Source: an uncultured Oscillospiraceae bacterium
GTDB lineage: Bacteria; Bacillota; Clostridia; Oscillospirales; Oscillospiraceae
Length of the DNA stretch: 32,163 nt
NCBI GenBank assembly: GCA_934623575.1
Contig: CAKTVL010000019.1
Span: 1-32,163, forward strand
Reading direction: 5' to 3'
The position numbers and the translations under genes are program-made. Of this stretch, positions 7,577-15,810 are shown in pieces (positions within the stretch are counted from its first letter, which is position 1; the number at the start of each line of letters is the position of its first letter). The notes under the pieces are model-generated. The model was not told where the DNA came from. It was given only the letters and a program-made list of their open reading frames with translations, and did not search any database.

Positions 7577-8782
7577 TCAGCGCGTGTACTGCTGCAAAAT
7601 GCTCTTCGGTATATACCGCGCCACCAGCTCGCTGGCCGCGGCCGCCGCCTTGGCGTCCTCCAGCGTCTCCGGCAGCGTCCGGAACCGCGCCTTCACCTCT
7701 GTGGGTGCCGTGTAGAAGTTCACGTCCGCCGCCTCCGGCAGCACCAACTGCTGCTCCACGCCGTCCAACCCCGCCCAGATCAGCAGCGCGAAGGCCAGAT
7801 ACGGGTTGCACAGCGGGTCCGGCGACCGCAGCTCCGCCCGCCGGTACTCCCCCTGCGCCGCCGGGATGCGTATCAGCTGGCTGCGGTTCTCGCTGGACCA
7901 GGAGATATACCGCGGCGCCTTGCTGCTGCCGAACCGGTGGTACGACGCCTCCTGCGTGTTCAGAAACACCGTCAGCTCCGCGATGTGCGCCAGTATCCCG
8001 GCGATGATCTGCGGCATCACGTCCCCGCCGTCGTGCCTGGCGGAGATATTGATGTGCATCCCGTTGCCCGGCTGGTCCGCCAGCGGCTTGGGGGAGAAGT
8101 CCGCGGCCAGTCCGTTGCGCACCGCCACGGAGTTGACCACCGTCTTGAAGGTCACCGCGTTGTCCGCTGCCGTCAAGGCGTCCGCGTAGCGGAAATCGAT
8201 CTCATTCTGCCCCGGCCCCTGCTCGTGGTGAGAGCACTCCGGCCGTATGCCCATCTGCTCCAGCGTCAGGCAGATCTCCCGCCGCACGTTCTCGCCCTTG
8301 TCCTCCGGCGCCACGTCCATGTACCCCGCGTTGTCGTAGGGGATGCGCGTGCTCTCGCCGTTCTCGTCCCGCCGGAAGAGATAAAACTCCATCTCCGTGC
8401 CGAAGGAGAACGTGATGCCCAGCTTTTCCGCGTCCTCCACCGCCCGCTGTAGCAGCGCGCGGCAGTCCGCCTCGGATACCGCGCCGTCCGGGCGCAGCAC
8501 CCGGCAGAACATCCGCGCCACGCGCCCGTGATCCGGCCGCCAGGGCAGCATGCACAGCGTGCCGCTGTCCGGATGCAGGAACAGGTCCGAGTGTACCTCG
8601 TCCCCGAACCCCGGCACGGCGGAGGCGTCGAAGGCGATGCCGTAGGTAAACGCCCGCTCCAGCTCGTCCGGCAGAATGGAAATGTTCTTCTGCCTGCCGA
8701 AAATGTCGCAGAAGGCCAGGCGCAGGAACTTCACGTCCTCCTCCGCCACATACTGCTTGATCTCTTCCTTGCTGTATCGCAT
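7577..8782 (-). CDS. glnA: Glutamine synthetase, short type I form
   Basis: This 401-residue enzyme makes glutamine from glutamate, ammonia and ATP. The N-terminal beta-grasp part begins KFLRLAFCDIFGRQKN and reaches FDASAVPGF. The catalytic part has the metal-binding GTEMEFYLF, the HHEQGPGQNEIDF segment, NGMHIN, and ELRSPDPLCNPYLAF near the C-terminus. It is about 40 residues shorter than typical GlnA (around 440), like other short clostridial forms. The start ATG 8782 follows GCAGGAG. It lies 16 bases after the glutamate synthase domain-3 gene and 29 bases before the ANTAR gene, in one operon. A second, type III glutamine synthetase lies on the other side of the locus. Confidence 0.93.
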   Translation of the reverse strand: MRYSKEEIKQYVAEEDVKFLRLAFCDIFGRQKNISILPDELERAFTYGIAFDASAVPGFGDEVHSDLFLHPDSGTLCMLPWRPDHGRVARMFCRVLRPDGAVSEADCRALLQRAVEDAEKLGITFSFGTEMEFYLFRRDENGESTRIPYDNAGYMDVAPEDKGENVRREICLTLEQMGIRPECSHHEQGPGQNEIDFRYADALTAADNAVTFKTVVNSVAVRNGLAADFSPKPLADQPGNGMHINISARHDGGDVMPQIIAGILAHIAELTVFLNTQEASYHRFGSSKAPRYISWSSENRSQLIRIPAAQGEYRRAELRSPDPLCNPYLAFALLIWAGLDGVEQQLVLPEAADVNFYTAPTEVKARFRTLPETLEDAKAAAAASELVARYIPKSILQQYTR

Positions 8783-8798
8783 ACCGCTCCTGCCTTTC

Positions 8799-9521
8799 TC
8801 AGTTGGCTACATACATCTGCTGATAGGGGTCGCTGCTGTCCGGCGTCACCACGGTATAGCCGTCTCTCAACATGGCCCCGGCGTCCCGCCCGAACAGCCG
8901 GCAATACTCCCGGATATAGGGGGCTATCTCCGCCATGTCCTCCGCTCCGGCGCTGTGCAGCGTCACATGCTCCGGGAACCGGATGCTGCTGACATCGCCC
9001 CGGAACACCACCTTGCCGCCGTGCATCCCGGTGCAGGGGAAGTAGTTCACCACTGGCCGCCCGTCGGTGTGCAGCCCCAGCACCAATATCAGCCCGCCGG
9101 CCTGATACTCGCCCAGAAAGCTGCCGGCCCGCCCGCCGATGACGATCACCGGCTTGTGCTGCTTATAGGCCTTCATGTGGATGCCGGCCCGGTACCCGGC
9201 GTTGTCCCGGATATAGATCTCGCCGCCCCGCATGGCGTAGCCCGCTGCGTCTCCCGTGCTGCCGTGTATGACGATGCGTCCGGCGTTCATGGTGTCGCCC
9301 ACGGCGTCCTGGGCGTTGCCCTGCACCGTGATGGTGCCGCCGCCCAGATACGCGCCCAGCGCGTTGCCGGGCACGCCGTCGATCTCCAGCGTCTTGCCGC
9401 GCATCCCGGCGGCGATGAATCGCTGTCCCTGACACTGGCATATCCGGCATTCCCTCCCGGCGTGCCGTATCGTCTCGTTCAGCTGGGAGAAGGACAGCTC
9501 CTTTGCCTCTATGAAGTCCAT
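8799..9521 (-). CDS. Glutamate synthase domain-3 (GXGXG) subunit
   Basis: This 240-residue protein is the right-handed beta-helix (GXGXG) domain of glutamate synthase as a separate polypeptide. The glycine-rich repeats run from about residue 40 to 170, for example GNALGAYLGGGTITVQGNAQD and GRAGSFLGEYQAGG. In the fused bacterial GltB this domain supports the ammonia tunnel; split versions are common in archaea and Clostridia. It lies 114 bases after the synthase-domain gene, with no gene or clear terminator in that gap, and 16 bases before glnA. Confidence 0.92.
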   Translation of the reverse strand: MDFIEAKELSFSQLNETIRHAGRECRICQCQGQRFIAAGMRGKTLEIDGVPGNALGAYLGGGTITVQGNAQDAVGDTMNAGRIVIHGSTGDAAGYAMRGGEIYIRDNAGYRAGIHMKAYKQHKPVIVIGGRAGSFLGEYQAGGLILVLGLHTDGRPVVNYFPCTGMHGGKVVFRGDVSSIRFPEHVTLHSAGAEDMAEIAPYIREYCRLFGRDAGAMLRDGYTVVTPDSSDPYQQMYVAN

Positions 9522-9635
9522 ATTATATCACTTCTTTCCTGTTTTTTCTACACTTTTTCCTGTAAATACCCGTAAATATCTCATACATATCGCTTCTTCC
9601 GGCCAACACTTGTCCTTATCGGCCGGCGCGTTCGT

Positions 9636-11141
9636 TTACTCTCCCGCGTGGCGGATGCCCAGGATCTCCAGCTCCTTCTCGTTCAGGTGTATGCCCCGCA
9701 GCATCACCCGGTTGCCCCGCAGGGCCTCGATGGAGTTGATGCCCATGCCGCCCATCATCTCCTTGATCTCGTGCTTCCACGCGGTCACCAGATTCACCAG
9801 CCGCGCCGCGGCCTCGTCGCTGTCCAGCCGCTTCACCAGGTCCGCCCGCTGGGTGGCGATGCCCCAGCAGCACCGCCCCGTCTGGCAGGAGCGGCACAGG
9901 TGGCAGCCCATGGCCAGCAGCGCCGCCGTGGCGATGTAGCAGGCGTCCGCCCCCAGGGCGATGGCCTTCACCACGTCGGCGGCGGAGCGGATGCTGCCGC
10001 CGGCGATCAGGGACACGCTGCTGCGTATGCCCTCGTCCCGCAGCCGCTGGTCCACCGCCGCCAGCGCCAGCTCGATGGGGATGCCCACGTTGTCCCGTAT
10101 CCGGGTGGGGGCTGCGCCGGTGCCGCCCCGGAAGCCGTCTATGGCGATCATGTCCGCACCGCTGCGGGCGATGCCGCTGGCGATGGCCGCGATGTTGTGC
10201 ACCGCCGCCACCTTCACGATAATGGGCTTCTTGTACTGGGTGGCCTCCTTCAGGGAGTACACCAGCTGCCGCAGGTCCTCAATGGAGTAGATGTCGTGGT
10301 GTGGGGCAGGGGAGATGGCGTCCGCCCCCTCCGGGATCATCCGCGTCTTGGACACGTCGCCCACGATCTTGGCCCCCGGCAGGTGGCCGCCGATGCCGGG
10401 CTTGGCGCCCTGGCCCATCTTGATCTCGATGGCCGCGCCGGTGTTCAGATACGTCTCCTCCACGCCGAACCGCCCGGAGGCCACCTGTACGATGGTGTTG
10501 TCCCCGTAGGGATAGAAGTCCCGGTGCAGTCCGCCCTCGCCGGTGTTGTAATAGATGCCCAGCTGCCGGGCCGCCTTGGCCAGCGCCGCGTGGGCGTTGT
10601 AGCTGATGGAGCCGTAGCTCATGGCGGAGAACAGGATAGGCACCGACAGCTCCAGCTGCGGCGGCACGTCGGTGCACAGGCTGCCGTCGCTGTTCCGCCG
10701 GATGCCCTCCGGCTTCTTGCCCAGGAACACCCGCGTCTCCATGGGTTCCCGCAGGGGGTCGATAGGCGGGTTGGTCACCTGAGAGGCATTGATGAGAATA
10801 CGGTCCCAGTATACCGGCAGGGGCTGGGGATTGCCCATGGAGCTCAGCAGCACGCCGCCGGTGGACGCCTGCTTATAGATCTCCCTGATGGTGGCGCAGG
10901 ACCAGTTGGCGTTCTCGCGCAGGCAGTTGTCGTTCTTTACGATCTTAATGGCGTGGGTGGGACAGAAGGACACGCAGCGCTGGCAGTTGACGCACTTGCT
11001 CTCGTCGCTGACCATCACCTTGCCCTCGGCGCTGTAGGTGTGCACGCCGTTGGCGCACTGTCCCTCGCAGATGCGGCAGCGGGTGCACCGCGCGTCGTTC
11101 CTTACCACCTCAAATTCCGGTATGATATAGTCCAAAGCCAT
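9636..11141 (-). CDS. Glutamate synthase FMN/Fe-S catalytic subunit (split type)
   Basis: This 501-residue protein converts 2-oxoglutarate plus channelled ammonia to glutamate. It begins with a ferredoxin-like domain holding two 4Fe-4S motifs (Cys19/22/25/29 and Cys50/53/56/60). The FMN-binding barrel follows, with PILFSAMSYGSIS, GGHLPGAKI, IDGFRGGTGAAPT and IAGGSIRSAADV. The 3Fe-4S ligand region CHLCRSCQTGRCCWG lies near the C-terminus. The N-terminal ferredoxin domain suggests ferredoxin or another iron-sulfur donor supplies electrons, as in archaeal-type enzymes; no NADPH-binding small subunit is present in the window. The start ATG 11141 shares one base with the stop of the upstream amidotransferase subunit (TGATG). 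Confidence 0.93.
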   Translation of the reverse strand: MALDYIIPEFEVVRNDARCTRCRICEGQCANGVHTYSAEGKVMVSDESKCVNCQRCVSFCPTHAIKIVKNDNCLRENANWSCATIREIYKQASTGGVLLSSMGNPQPLPVYWDRILINASQVTNPPIDPLREPMETRVFLGKKPEGIRRNSDGSLCTDVPPQLELSVPILFSAMSYGSISYNAHAALAKAARQLGIYYNTGEGGLHRDFYPYGDNTIVQVASGRFGVEETYLNTGAAIEIKMGQGAKPGIGGHLPGAKIVGDVSKTRMIPEGADAISPAPHHDIYSIEDLRQLVYSLKEATQYKKPIIVKVAAVHNIAAIASGIARSGADMIAIDGFRGGTGAAPTRIRDNVGIPIELALAAVDQRLRDEGIRSSVSLIAGGSIRSAADVVKAIALGADACYIATAALLAMGCHLCRSCQTGRCCWGIATQRADLVKRLDSDEAAARLVNLVTAWKHEIKEMMGGMGINSIEALRGNRVMLRGIHLNEKELEILGIRHAGE

Positions 11142-12232
11142 CAATAGGCACCTTCCTTCACTCTCACGATAAACGGCTCGCCGCCCATGGGCGCGTACAG
11201 GTTCTCCGCGTCCGGGGCCATGACCCGTATGGCGGCCTCCTCGCTGGCGATGAACACCCGGTCGTCCTTCTCCGCCGTCACCATGGACCGCAGCTTCAGC
11301 CGGTCGTTCAGGGCCATCAGTCCGCCGTTGAAGCCCAAGATAATGGAGAACGGCCCGGTGACCAGCAGGCCGGCGTACACCGTCCGCAGATACGTCAGCT
11401 GCCGGGCCAGCGCCGGCTCCCTGGTGCGTATGGTGGACCAGAAGGGGGCCGCGATCACCGACGCCATCTCCTCCAGCGTCAGCCCCTGCCGCCGCAGCAG
11501 ATAGTCCGCGATGTAGGTGATGACCTCCGTATCGGTCTGCAACGTACACTTATATCCGTACATCTCGATGCACCGCCGGTTGGCGTCGTAGGAGGAGATC
11601 TCCCCATTGTGTACGATGGACCAGTCCAGCAGGGTAAAGGGGTGCGCGCCGCCCCACCAGCCGGGGGTGTTGGTGGGATACCGCCCGTGGGCCGTCCAGC
11701 TGTACGCCTCGTACTCATCCAGCCGGTAGAACCGTCCCACGTCCTCCGGATACCCCACCGCCTTAAAGGTGCCCATGTTCTTCCCGCTGGAAAAAACGTA
11801 TGCGCCGTTCAGATGGGTGTTGATGTCCATCACCGTCCGGGCCACGAACTCCTTCTCATCCAGCTGCAGCCGCGCCAGCACCGACCGCAGCGGCCGGACG
11901 AAGTACCTCCATATATGGGGCACGTCGGTGATCTCCGGGATGATGCGTATGGGGATCAGCTCCGCCTCCACGATCTCGAAGCCCTCCTTCAGCCGGGCCT
12001 CGCACTCCCGCCGCGTGGTGTTGTCGTCAAAAAAGATATGGAAGGCGTATTCCTCCCGGTGCTCCGGGTAGATCCCGTAGGCGGCGAAGCCGCCGCCCAG
12101 TCCGTTGGACCGGTCGTGCATGGGCACCATGCTCCGTATCACATCCTCGCCGGTCATGCGCTTTCCCTCCCGGGAGATCACCGCCGAAATGGCGCACCCG
12201 GACGGAATGCGCACCTGCCCCTCCAGTTTCAT
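11141..12232 (-). CDS. Glutamate synthase glutamine amidotransferase (class II) subunit
   Basis: This 363-residue protein is the glutaminase part of the split glutamate synthase. Typical class II features are present: NGLGGGFAAYGIYP, HGRYPTNTPGWWGGAHPFTLLDWSIVHNGEISS, and QTDTEVITYI. The likely nucleophile is Cys13 in IPSGCAIS, so a short propeptide must be removed or the enzyme is unusual at its N-terminus. I chose ATG 12232 (AAGGGTG upstream). An in-frame ATG at 12274 would add 14 residues but has a poor ribosome-binding site. This is the first gene of a five-gene minus-strand operon behind the attenuated leader at 12328-12388. Confidence 0.9.
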   Translation of the reverse strand: MKLEGQVRIPSGCAISAVISREGKRMTGEDVIRSMVPMHDRSNGLGGGFAAYGIYPEHREEYAFHIFFDDNTTRRECEARLKEGFEIVEAELIPIRIIPEITDVPHIWRYFVRPLRSVLARLQLDEKEFVARTVMDINTHLNGAYVFSSGKNMGTFKAVGYPEDVGRFYRLDEYEAYSWTAHGRYPTNTPGWWGGAHPFTLLDWSIVHNGEISSYDANRRCIEMYGYKCTLQTDTEVITYIADYLLRRQGLTLEEMASVIAAPFWSTIRTREPALARQLTYLRTVYAGLLVTGPFSIILGFNGGLMALNDRLKLRSMVTAEKDDRVFIASEEAAIRVMAPDAENLYAPMGGEPFIVRVKEGAY

Positions 12233-12327
12233 GCTCTGTTCACCCTTTCTTGCTTGTTCTATGCTTATTCTCATGCTTTCTTAGTCTTTCTGAAATGCAG
12301 TCAACAATGAAAATGCACGAAAAACAG

Positions 12328-12373
12328 AAAAACGCCCATCCGGCAGGGACAATTGTCCTGCTCGGATGAACGT
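12328..12373 (-). terminator. Leader terminator (attenuator) of the glutamate synthase operon
   Basis: On the minus strand a long hairpin (about 12332-12373; outer ACGTTCATCCG pairs with CGGATGGGCGT, inner GCAGG with CCTGC, tip GACAATTGTC) is followed by TTTTT. It lies about 15 bases after the predicted transcript start and about 100 bases before the first gene, so most transcripts should stop here unless antitermination occurs. Confidence 0.8.
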
Positions 12374-12382
12374 CTTTGCTCA
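12367..12382 (-). promoter_or_regulatory. Candidate ANTAR-binding hairpin in the glt leader
   Basis: On the minus strand TGAGC-AAAGAC-GTTCA forms a 5-bp stem with a hexaloop that has A at position 1 and G at position 4, the reported ANTAR recognition pattern. Its 3' arm GTTCA is also part of the 5' arm of the terminator at 12332-12373, so the two structures exclude each other. Confidence 0.55.
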
Positions 12383-12394
12383 CCATAGTCCAGC

Positions 12395-12423
12395 ATTGTA
12401 GCATGGGATGTGCAGAAAGTCAA
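12395..12423 (-). promoter_or_regulatory. Promoter of the glutamate synthase operon
   Basis: On the minus strand TTGACT (12418-12423), a 17-base spacer and TACAAT (12395-12400) predict a start near 12388. It is back to back with the glnN promoter; 34 bases separate the two -35 boxes. Confidence 0.8.
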
Positions 12424-12457
12424 TGAATAAAACAGCAAAAATTGTGTAAATAGCTGA

Positions 12458-12486
12458 TTGACAAATCCGTCACAAACGCCTATAAT
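12458..12486 (+). promoter_or_regulatory. Consensus promoter of glnN
   Basis: Perfect TTGACA (12458-12463) and TATAAT (12481-12486) boxes are separated by 17 bases. A fully consensus promoter followed at once by a terminator suggests control after initiation. Confidence 0.85.
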
Positions 12487-12497
12487 GACGCACATCA

Positions 12498-12513
12498 AAG
12501 GCAAAGGCGTCTT
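12498..12513 (+). promoter_or_regulatory. Candidate ANTAR-binding hairpin in the glnN leader
   Basis: AAGGC-AAAGGC-GTCTT forms a 5-bp stem with a hexaloop carrying A1 and G4. The core GCAAAGRCGT is shared with the hairpin at 12367-12382 of the divergent leader. The loop and 3' arm overlap the 5' arm of the terminator at 12503-12542. Confidence 0.55.
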
Positions 12514-12542
12514 GGAGCTGCGGGCTTCCTGACGCCTTTTTT
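12503..12542 (+). terminator. Leader terminator (attenuator) of glnN
   Basis: AAAGGCGTC (12503-12511) pairs with GACGCCTTT (12531-12539), followed by TTT. It lies about 10 bases after the predicted transcript start and 65 bases before the glnN start codon, with no gene between, so it must act as an attenuator or be bypassed. Confidence 0.75.
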
Positions 12543-12607
12543 GTTTCCTCTTTTTCCATTTTCGCACTTATTTTACAACAAATCCTACAAAAGAAGGGGT
12601 GGAATGC

Positions 12608-14704
12608 ATGAAAACCGTATCGGACATTTTCGGCACACTGGTATTTGACGACCGCGTCATGAAGGAGAAGCTTCCCCAGGATGTCTATCTCTCCCTGAAA
12701 AAGACCATTGACGAGGGCGGCGACCTGGACCTCGAGGTAGCCAACGCCGTGGCCGCCGCCATGAAGGACTGGGCCATCGAGCACGGTGCCACCCATTTTA
12801 CCCACTGGTTCCAGCCCCTGACCGGCATCACCGCCGAGAAGCACGACAGCTTCATTACTCCGGCCCCGGACGGCGGCGTTCTTATGGAATTCTCCGGAAA
12901 AGAGCTGATCCGCGGCGAGCCCGACGCCTCCAGTTTCCCCTCCGGCGGCCTGCGCGCCACCTTCGAGGCCCGGGGCTACACCGCCTGGGATCCCACATCC
13001 TACGCCTTTATCAAGGATAAGGCCCTGTGCATCCCCACGGCGTTCTGTTCCTACGGCGGCGAGGCGCTGGACAAGAAAACCCCGCTGCTGCGCTCCATGC
13101 AGGCCCTGAACAAGCAGGCGCTGCGCATCCTGCGCCTGTTCGGCAGTACCGATGTCAAGTGTGTCCGCACCTCTGTGGGCCCGGAGCAGGAGTACTTCCT
13201 GGTGGACCGCGCCATGTACAACAAGCGCAAGGACCTGGTGTTCTGCGGGCGTACGCTGTTCGGCGCCAAGCCGCCCAAGGGCCAGGAGATGGACGACCAC
13301 TACTTCGGCGCGCTGAAGCCCCGGGTGGCATCGTACATGGCCGACCTTAATGAGGAGCTTTGGAAGCTGGGCATTCTGGCCAAGACGGAGCACAACGAGG
13401 TGGCCCCGGCCCAGCACGAGCTGGCGCCTATCTATACCACCACCAATATCGCCACCGACCACAATCAGCTGACCATGGAGATCATGCAGAAGGTGGCCGC
13501 GCGGCACGGCCTGGTGTGTCTGCTGCACGAGAAGCCCTTTGACGGCGTTAACGGCAGCGGCAAGCACAACAACTGGTCCCTGGCTACGGATACGGGCGTG
13601 AACCTGCTGACGCCGGGGGAGACGCCCCACGAGAACGCCCAGTTCCTGCTGTTCCTGTGCGCGGTCATCCAGGCGGTGGACGACTATCAGGATCTGCTGC
13701 GGCTGTCTGTGGCCACGGCGGGCAACGACCATCGTTTGGGCGCCAACGAGGCACCGCCGGCGGTGGTGTCCATCTTCCTGGGGGACGAGCTGTCCGCCAT
13801 TCTGGACGCCATCGAGAAGGACGAGCCCTACAGCGGCACGGAAAAGACCGTTATGAAGCTGGGCGCCCATGTGCTGCCCAAGTTCCTGCGGGATACCACC
13901 GACCGCAACCGCACGTCGCCCTTCGCCTTTACCGGCAATAAGTTCGAGTTCCGCATGCTGGGCTCGGCCAACTCCATCGCCTGCTGCAATATCATGCTCA
14001 ACGCCGCCGTGGCGGAGTCCCTGCGGCAGTACGCGGACAGGCTGGAGGGCGCAGAGGACTTTGACGCCGCGCTGCACGCGCTGCTCCGCCAGACCATCAA
14101 GGACCACAAGCGCATCATCTTCAACGGCAACGGCTATGACGATGCCTGGATCAAGGAGGCCACGGAGGTCCGCGGGCTGCTGAACCTGCGCACCACGCCG
14201 GACGCCATGCCCTATCTGCTGCACGAGAAAAACGTGCGGATGCTCACGTCCCTGAAGGTCATGTCCGAGGCGGAGATACGCTCCCGCTATGAGATCATGC
14301 TGGACAACTACTGCAAGACGGTGAACATCGAGGCGGAGACCATGGTGGACATGGCCCGGCGCCAGATCTTGCCGGCCATCGAGAAATTCTCCGCCAAGCT
14401 GGCCCAGGACATCAGTGTCAAGAAGGCCATCGCGCCGGTGGTGTCCGGCATCTACGAGATCACGCTGGTGACGAGACTGTCTGATTTGGTAGAAGACATC
14501 GATGCCGCGGTGGAGGACCTGGCCGCCGCGCTGGCCGCCTTCCACAAGGTGGAGGATATTACCGAAAGCGCCAACATGGTGCGGGATATACTGCTGCCCA
14601 AGATGGCCGCGCTGCGCGCCCCCTGCGACGAGGCGGAGCAGCGCACGGCAGAGGGCTGCTGGCCGTTCCCCACCTACGGCGATCTGCTGTTTGGTGTGGA
14701 TTGA
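12608..14704 (+). CDS. glnN: Glutamine synthetase type III
   Basis: This 698-residue enzyme is a GSIII (GlnN), the large dodecameric glutamine synthetase of Bacteroidetes, cyanobacteria and Clostridia. GSIII landmarks include [16 protein letters not shown] at the N-terminus, [20 protein letters not shown], the catalytic [14 protein letters not shown] and GKHNNWSL segments, and [19 protein letters not shown]. The start ATG 12608 has AAGAAGGGGT 7 bases upstream; the GTG at 12599 would overlap that site. It is a single-gene unit with its own consensus promoter, a leader attenuator and a terminator at 14764-14809. It lies divergent to the glutamate synthase/glnA/ANTAR operon, so two unrelated glutamine synthetases are encoded side by side. 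Confidence 0.95.
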   Translation: MKTVSDIFGTLVFDDRVMKEKLPQDVYLSLKKTIDEGGDLDLEVANAVAAAMKDWAIEHGATHFTHWFQPLTGITAEKHDSFITPAPDGGVLMEFSGKELIRGEPDASSFPSGGLRATFEARGYTAWDPTSYAFIKDKALCIPTAFCSYGGEALDKKTPLLRSMQALNKQALRILRLFGSTDVKCVRTSVGPEQEYFLVDRAMYNKRKDLVFCGRTLFGAKPPKGQEMDDHYFGALKPRVASYMADLNEELWKLGILAKTEHNEVAPAQHELAPIYTTTNIATDHNQLTMEIMQKVAARHGLVCLLHEKPFDGVNGSGKHNNWSLATDTGVNLLTPGETPHENAQFLLFLCAVIQAVDDYQDLLRLSVATAGNDHRLGANEAPPAVVSIFLGDELSAILDAIEKDEPYSGTEKTVMKLGAHVLPKFLRDTTDRNRTSPFAFTGNKFEFRMLGSANSIACCNIMLNAAVAESLRQYADRLEGAEDFDAALHALLRQTIKDHKRIIFNGNGYDDAWIKEATEVRGLLNLRTTPDAMPYLLHEKNVRMLTSLKVMSEAEIRSRYEIMLDNYCKTVNIEAETMVDMARRQILPAIEKFSAKLAQDISVKKAIAPVVSGIYEITLVTRLSDLVEDIDAAVEDLAAALAAFHKVEDITESANMVRDILLPKMAALRAPCDEAEQRTAEGCWPFPTYGDLLFGVD

Positions 14705-14763
14705 GTTTGCTTCCGATCCCACCGGGCTCCGCCAGGCCCTGTGGTTCTGTACTTTCTCTCCTG

Positions 14764-14809
14764 AAAAGTGAAATGCCGTGTGCCGTGTGGCATACGGCAT
14801 TTCGCTTTT
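14764..14809 (+). terminator. Terminator of glnN
   Basis: A long stem (AAAAGTGAAATGCCGT with ACGGCATTTCGCTTTT, extended inward by TGCC/GGCA) ends in CTTTTG, 60 bases after the glnN stop. Confidence 0.8.
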
Positions 14810-14842
14810 GTGGGATTTGACGCGGATTTTACGCCGCTGGTC

Positions 14843-14871
14843 TTGCGCAGAGCGGCACACTTTGCTATAAT
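14843..14871 (+). promoter_or_regulatory. Promoter of the RpiR-type regulator
   Basis: TTGCGC (14843-14848), a 17-base spacer and a perfect TATAAT (14866-14871) precede the gene starting at 14904. Confidence 0.65.
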
Positions 14872-14903
14872 TTGGAAAAAGACTGCGGAAGGGAGGACTT
14901 CCC

Positions 14904-15650
14904 ATGGGCGATAATTATTTCCTGCTGACGAACCTGCTCTCAGAGGATGAAAAGAAGGTCGTTACCAGCATCACCCGTCATATTGAGCGGGGAGAGAAGC
15001 GCGTGGGCATCCAGCAGATCGCCAACGAGAACTTCCTCTCCACCACCACCATCATGAAGATGTGCAAGCGGCTGGGGTTCGACGGCTACAGCGAGCTGTA
15101 CTACTATCTCAGCGGGCAGCTGGCGTCCCGGCAGGAGTCGCGCAGCGCCGAAAACCTCAAGACCCTGATCGACAACTACGACGAGGAGCTGCTGCGGCGG
15201 TTCTGTGACCTGATGGATCAGTCTCGGCAGGAGAAATTCTTTACCACCGGCGAGGGCTTTTCCAACATCGTGGGGGCGTATATTGCCCACCGGCTGTCTA
15301 TCTGCGGGTTCATGGTGTTCAACAACGTGCATTTTTACGACTATATGCTGTTCCGGGACGCCCACCATCTGGGCGGCAGGGAGGAGGCCCCGGTGATGTT
15401 CGCCGTCAGCCAGAGCGGCGAGACGGAGCCGGTGCTGAACGACGTGCGCCACGCCCGGCAGAACAACCACCGCATCGTCACCTTCACCAAGCGCGGCGAC
15501 TCGGCCCTGGCGCAGATGTCGGACATCGTGTTCGTGGTGGACGGCTCACGGCAGACGCTGGCCGGAAGCCTGCCCAACACGTTTTTTGCCCATGTGATAC
15601 TGGCATTCGAGGAACTGGTGGCGCTGTACTTCAGCGACCGGAAGGACTGA
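14904..15650 (+). CDS. MurR/RpiR-family transcriptional regulator
   Basis: This 248-residue regulator has an N-terminal HTH_6 domain (about residues 1-75, with the helix-turn-helix around VGIQQIANENFLSTTTIMKMCKRLGF) and a C-terminal SIS sugar-phosphate-binding domain (about 95-240, with VMFAVSQSGETEPVLNDV as the phosphate-binding segment). Family members sense phosphosugars or other phosphorylated ligands. The ribosome-binding site AAGGGAGG is 9 bases before ATG 14904. It sits 160 bases upstream of the phosphonate-type transporter genes in the same direction, so it likely controls them (inference). No clear palindromic operator was found. Confidence 0.88.
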   Translation: MGDNYFLLTNLLSEDEKKVVTSITRHIERGEKRVGIQQIANENFLSTTTIMKMCKRLGFDGYSELYYYLSGQLASRQESRSAENLKTLIDNYDEELLRRFCDLMDQSRQEKFFTTGEGFSNIVGAYIAHRLSICGFMVFNNVHFYDYMLFRDAHHLGGREEAPVMFAVSQSGETEPVLNDVRHARQNNHRIVTFTKRGDSALAQMSDIVFVVDGSRQTLAGSLPNTFFAHVILAFEELVALYFSDRKD

Positions 15651-15701
15651 CGGCCACGATATTTCTTTTTTCACCAAAACAAAAAATTTTTCCCGCATGA
15701 G

Positions 15702-15779
15702 GTGTGCTATACTGTGAAGCAGTGTGGCACGCCTTTTGCGCAGCCGCACGATATACGGCCCGGACAACAGCGTCCGGGC
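15702..15779 (+). promoter_or_regulatory. Promoter and leader hairpin of the PhnD operon
   Basis: An extended -10 element TGC-TATACT (TATACT at 15708-15713) lacks a good -35 box, suggesting activator dependence. The leader then has a perfect 8-bp stem GCCCGGAC/GTCCGGGC (15758-15779) with a 6-base loop and no T-run. Confidence 0.5.
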
Positions 15780-15810
15780 AGGGACAACGACAATATTGGA
15801 GGAAAAAAGA

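Noticed and set aside
11142..11549. Longer start for the glutamate synthase catalytic subunit
   Set aside because: The extra 136 residues are a shadow frame of the amidotransferase gene; the coupled ATG 11141 fits the family.
15724..15810. Longer start for phnD
   Set aside because: It would bury the signal peptide and cover the leader hairpin; ATG 15811 has GGAGG and a proper lipoprotein N-terminus.
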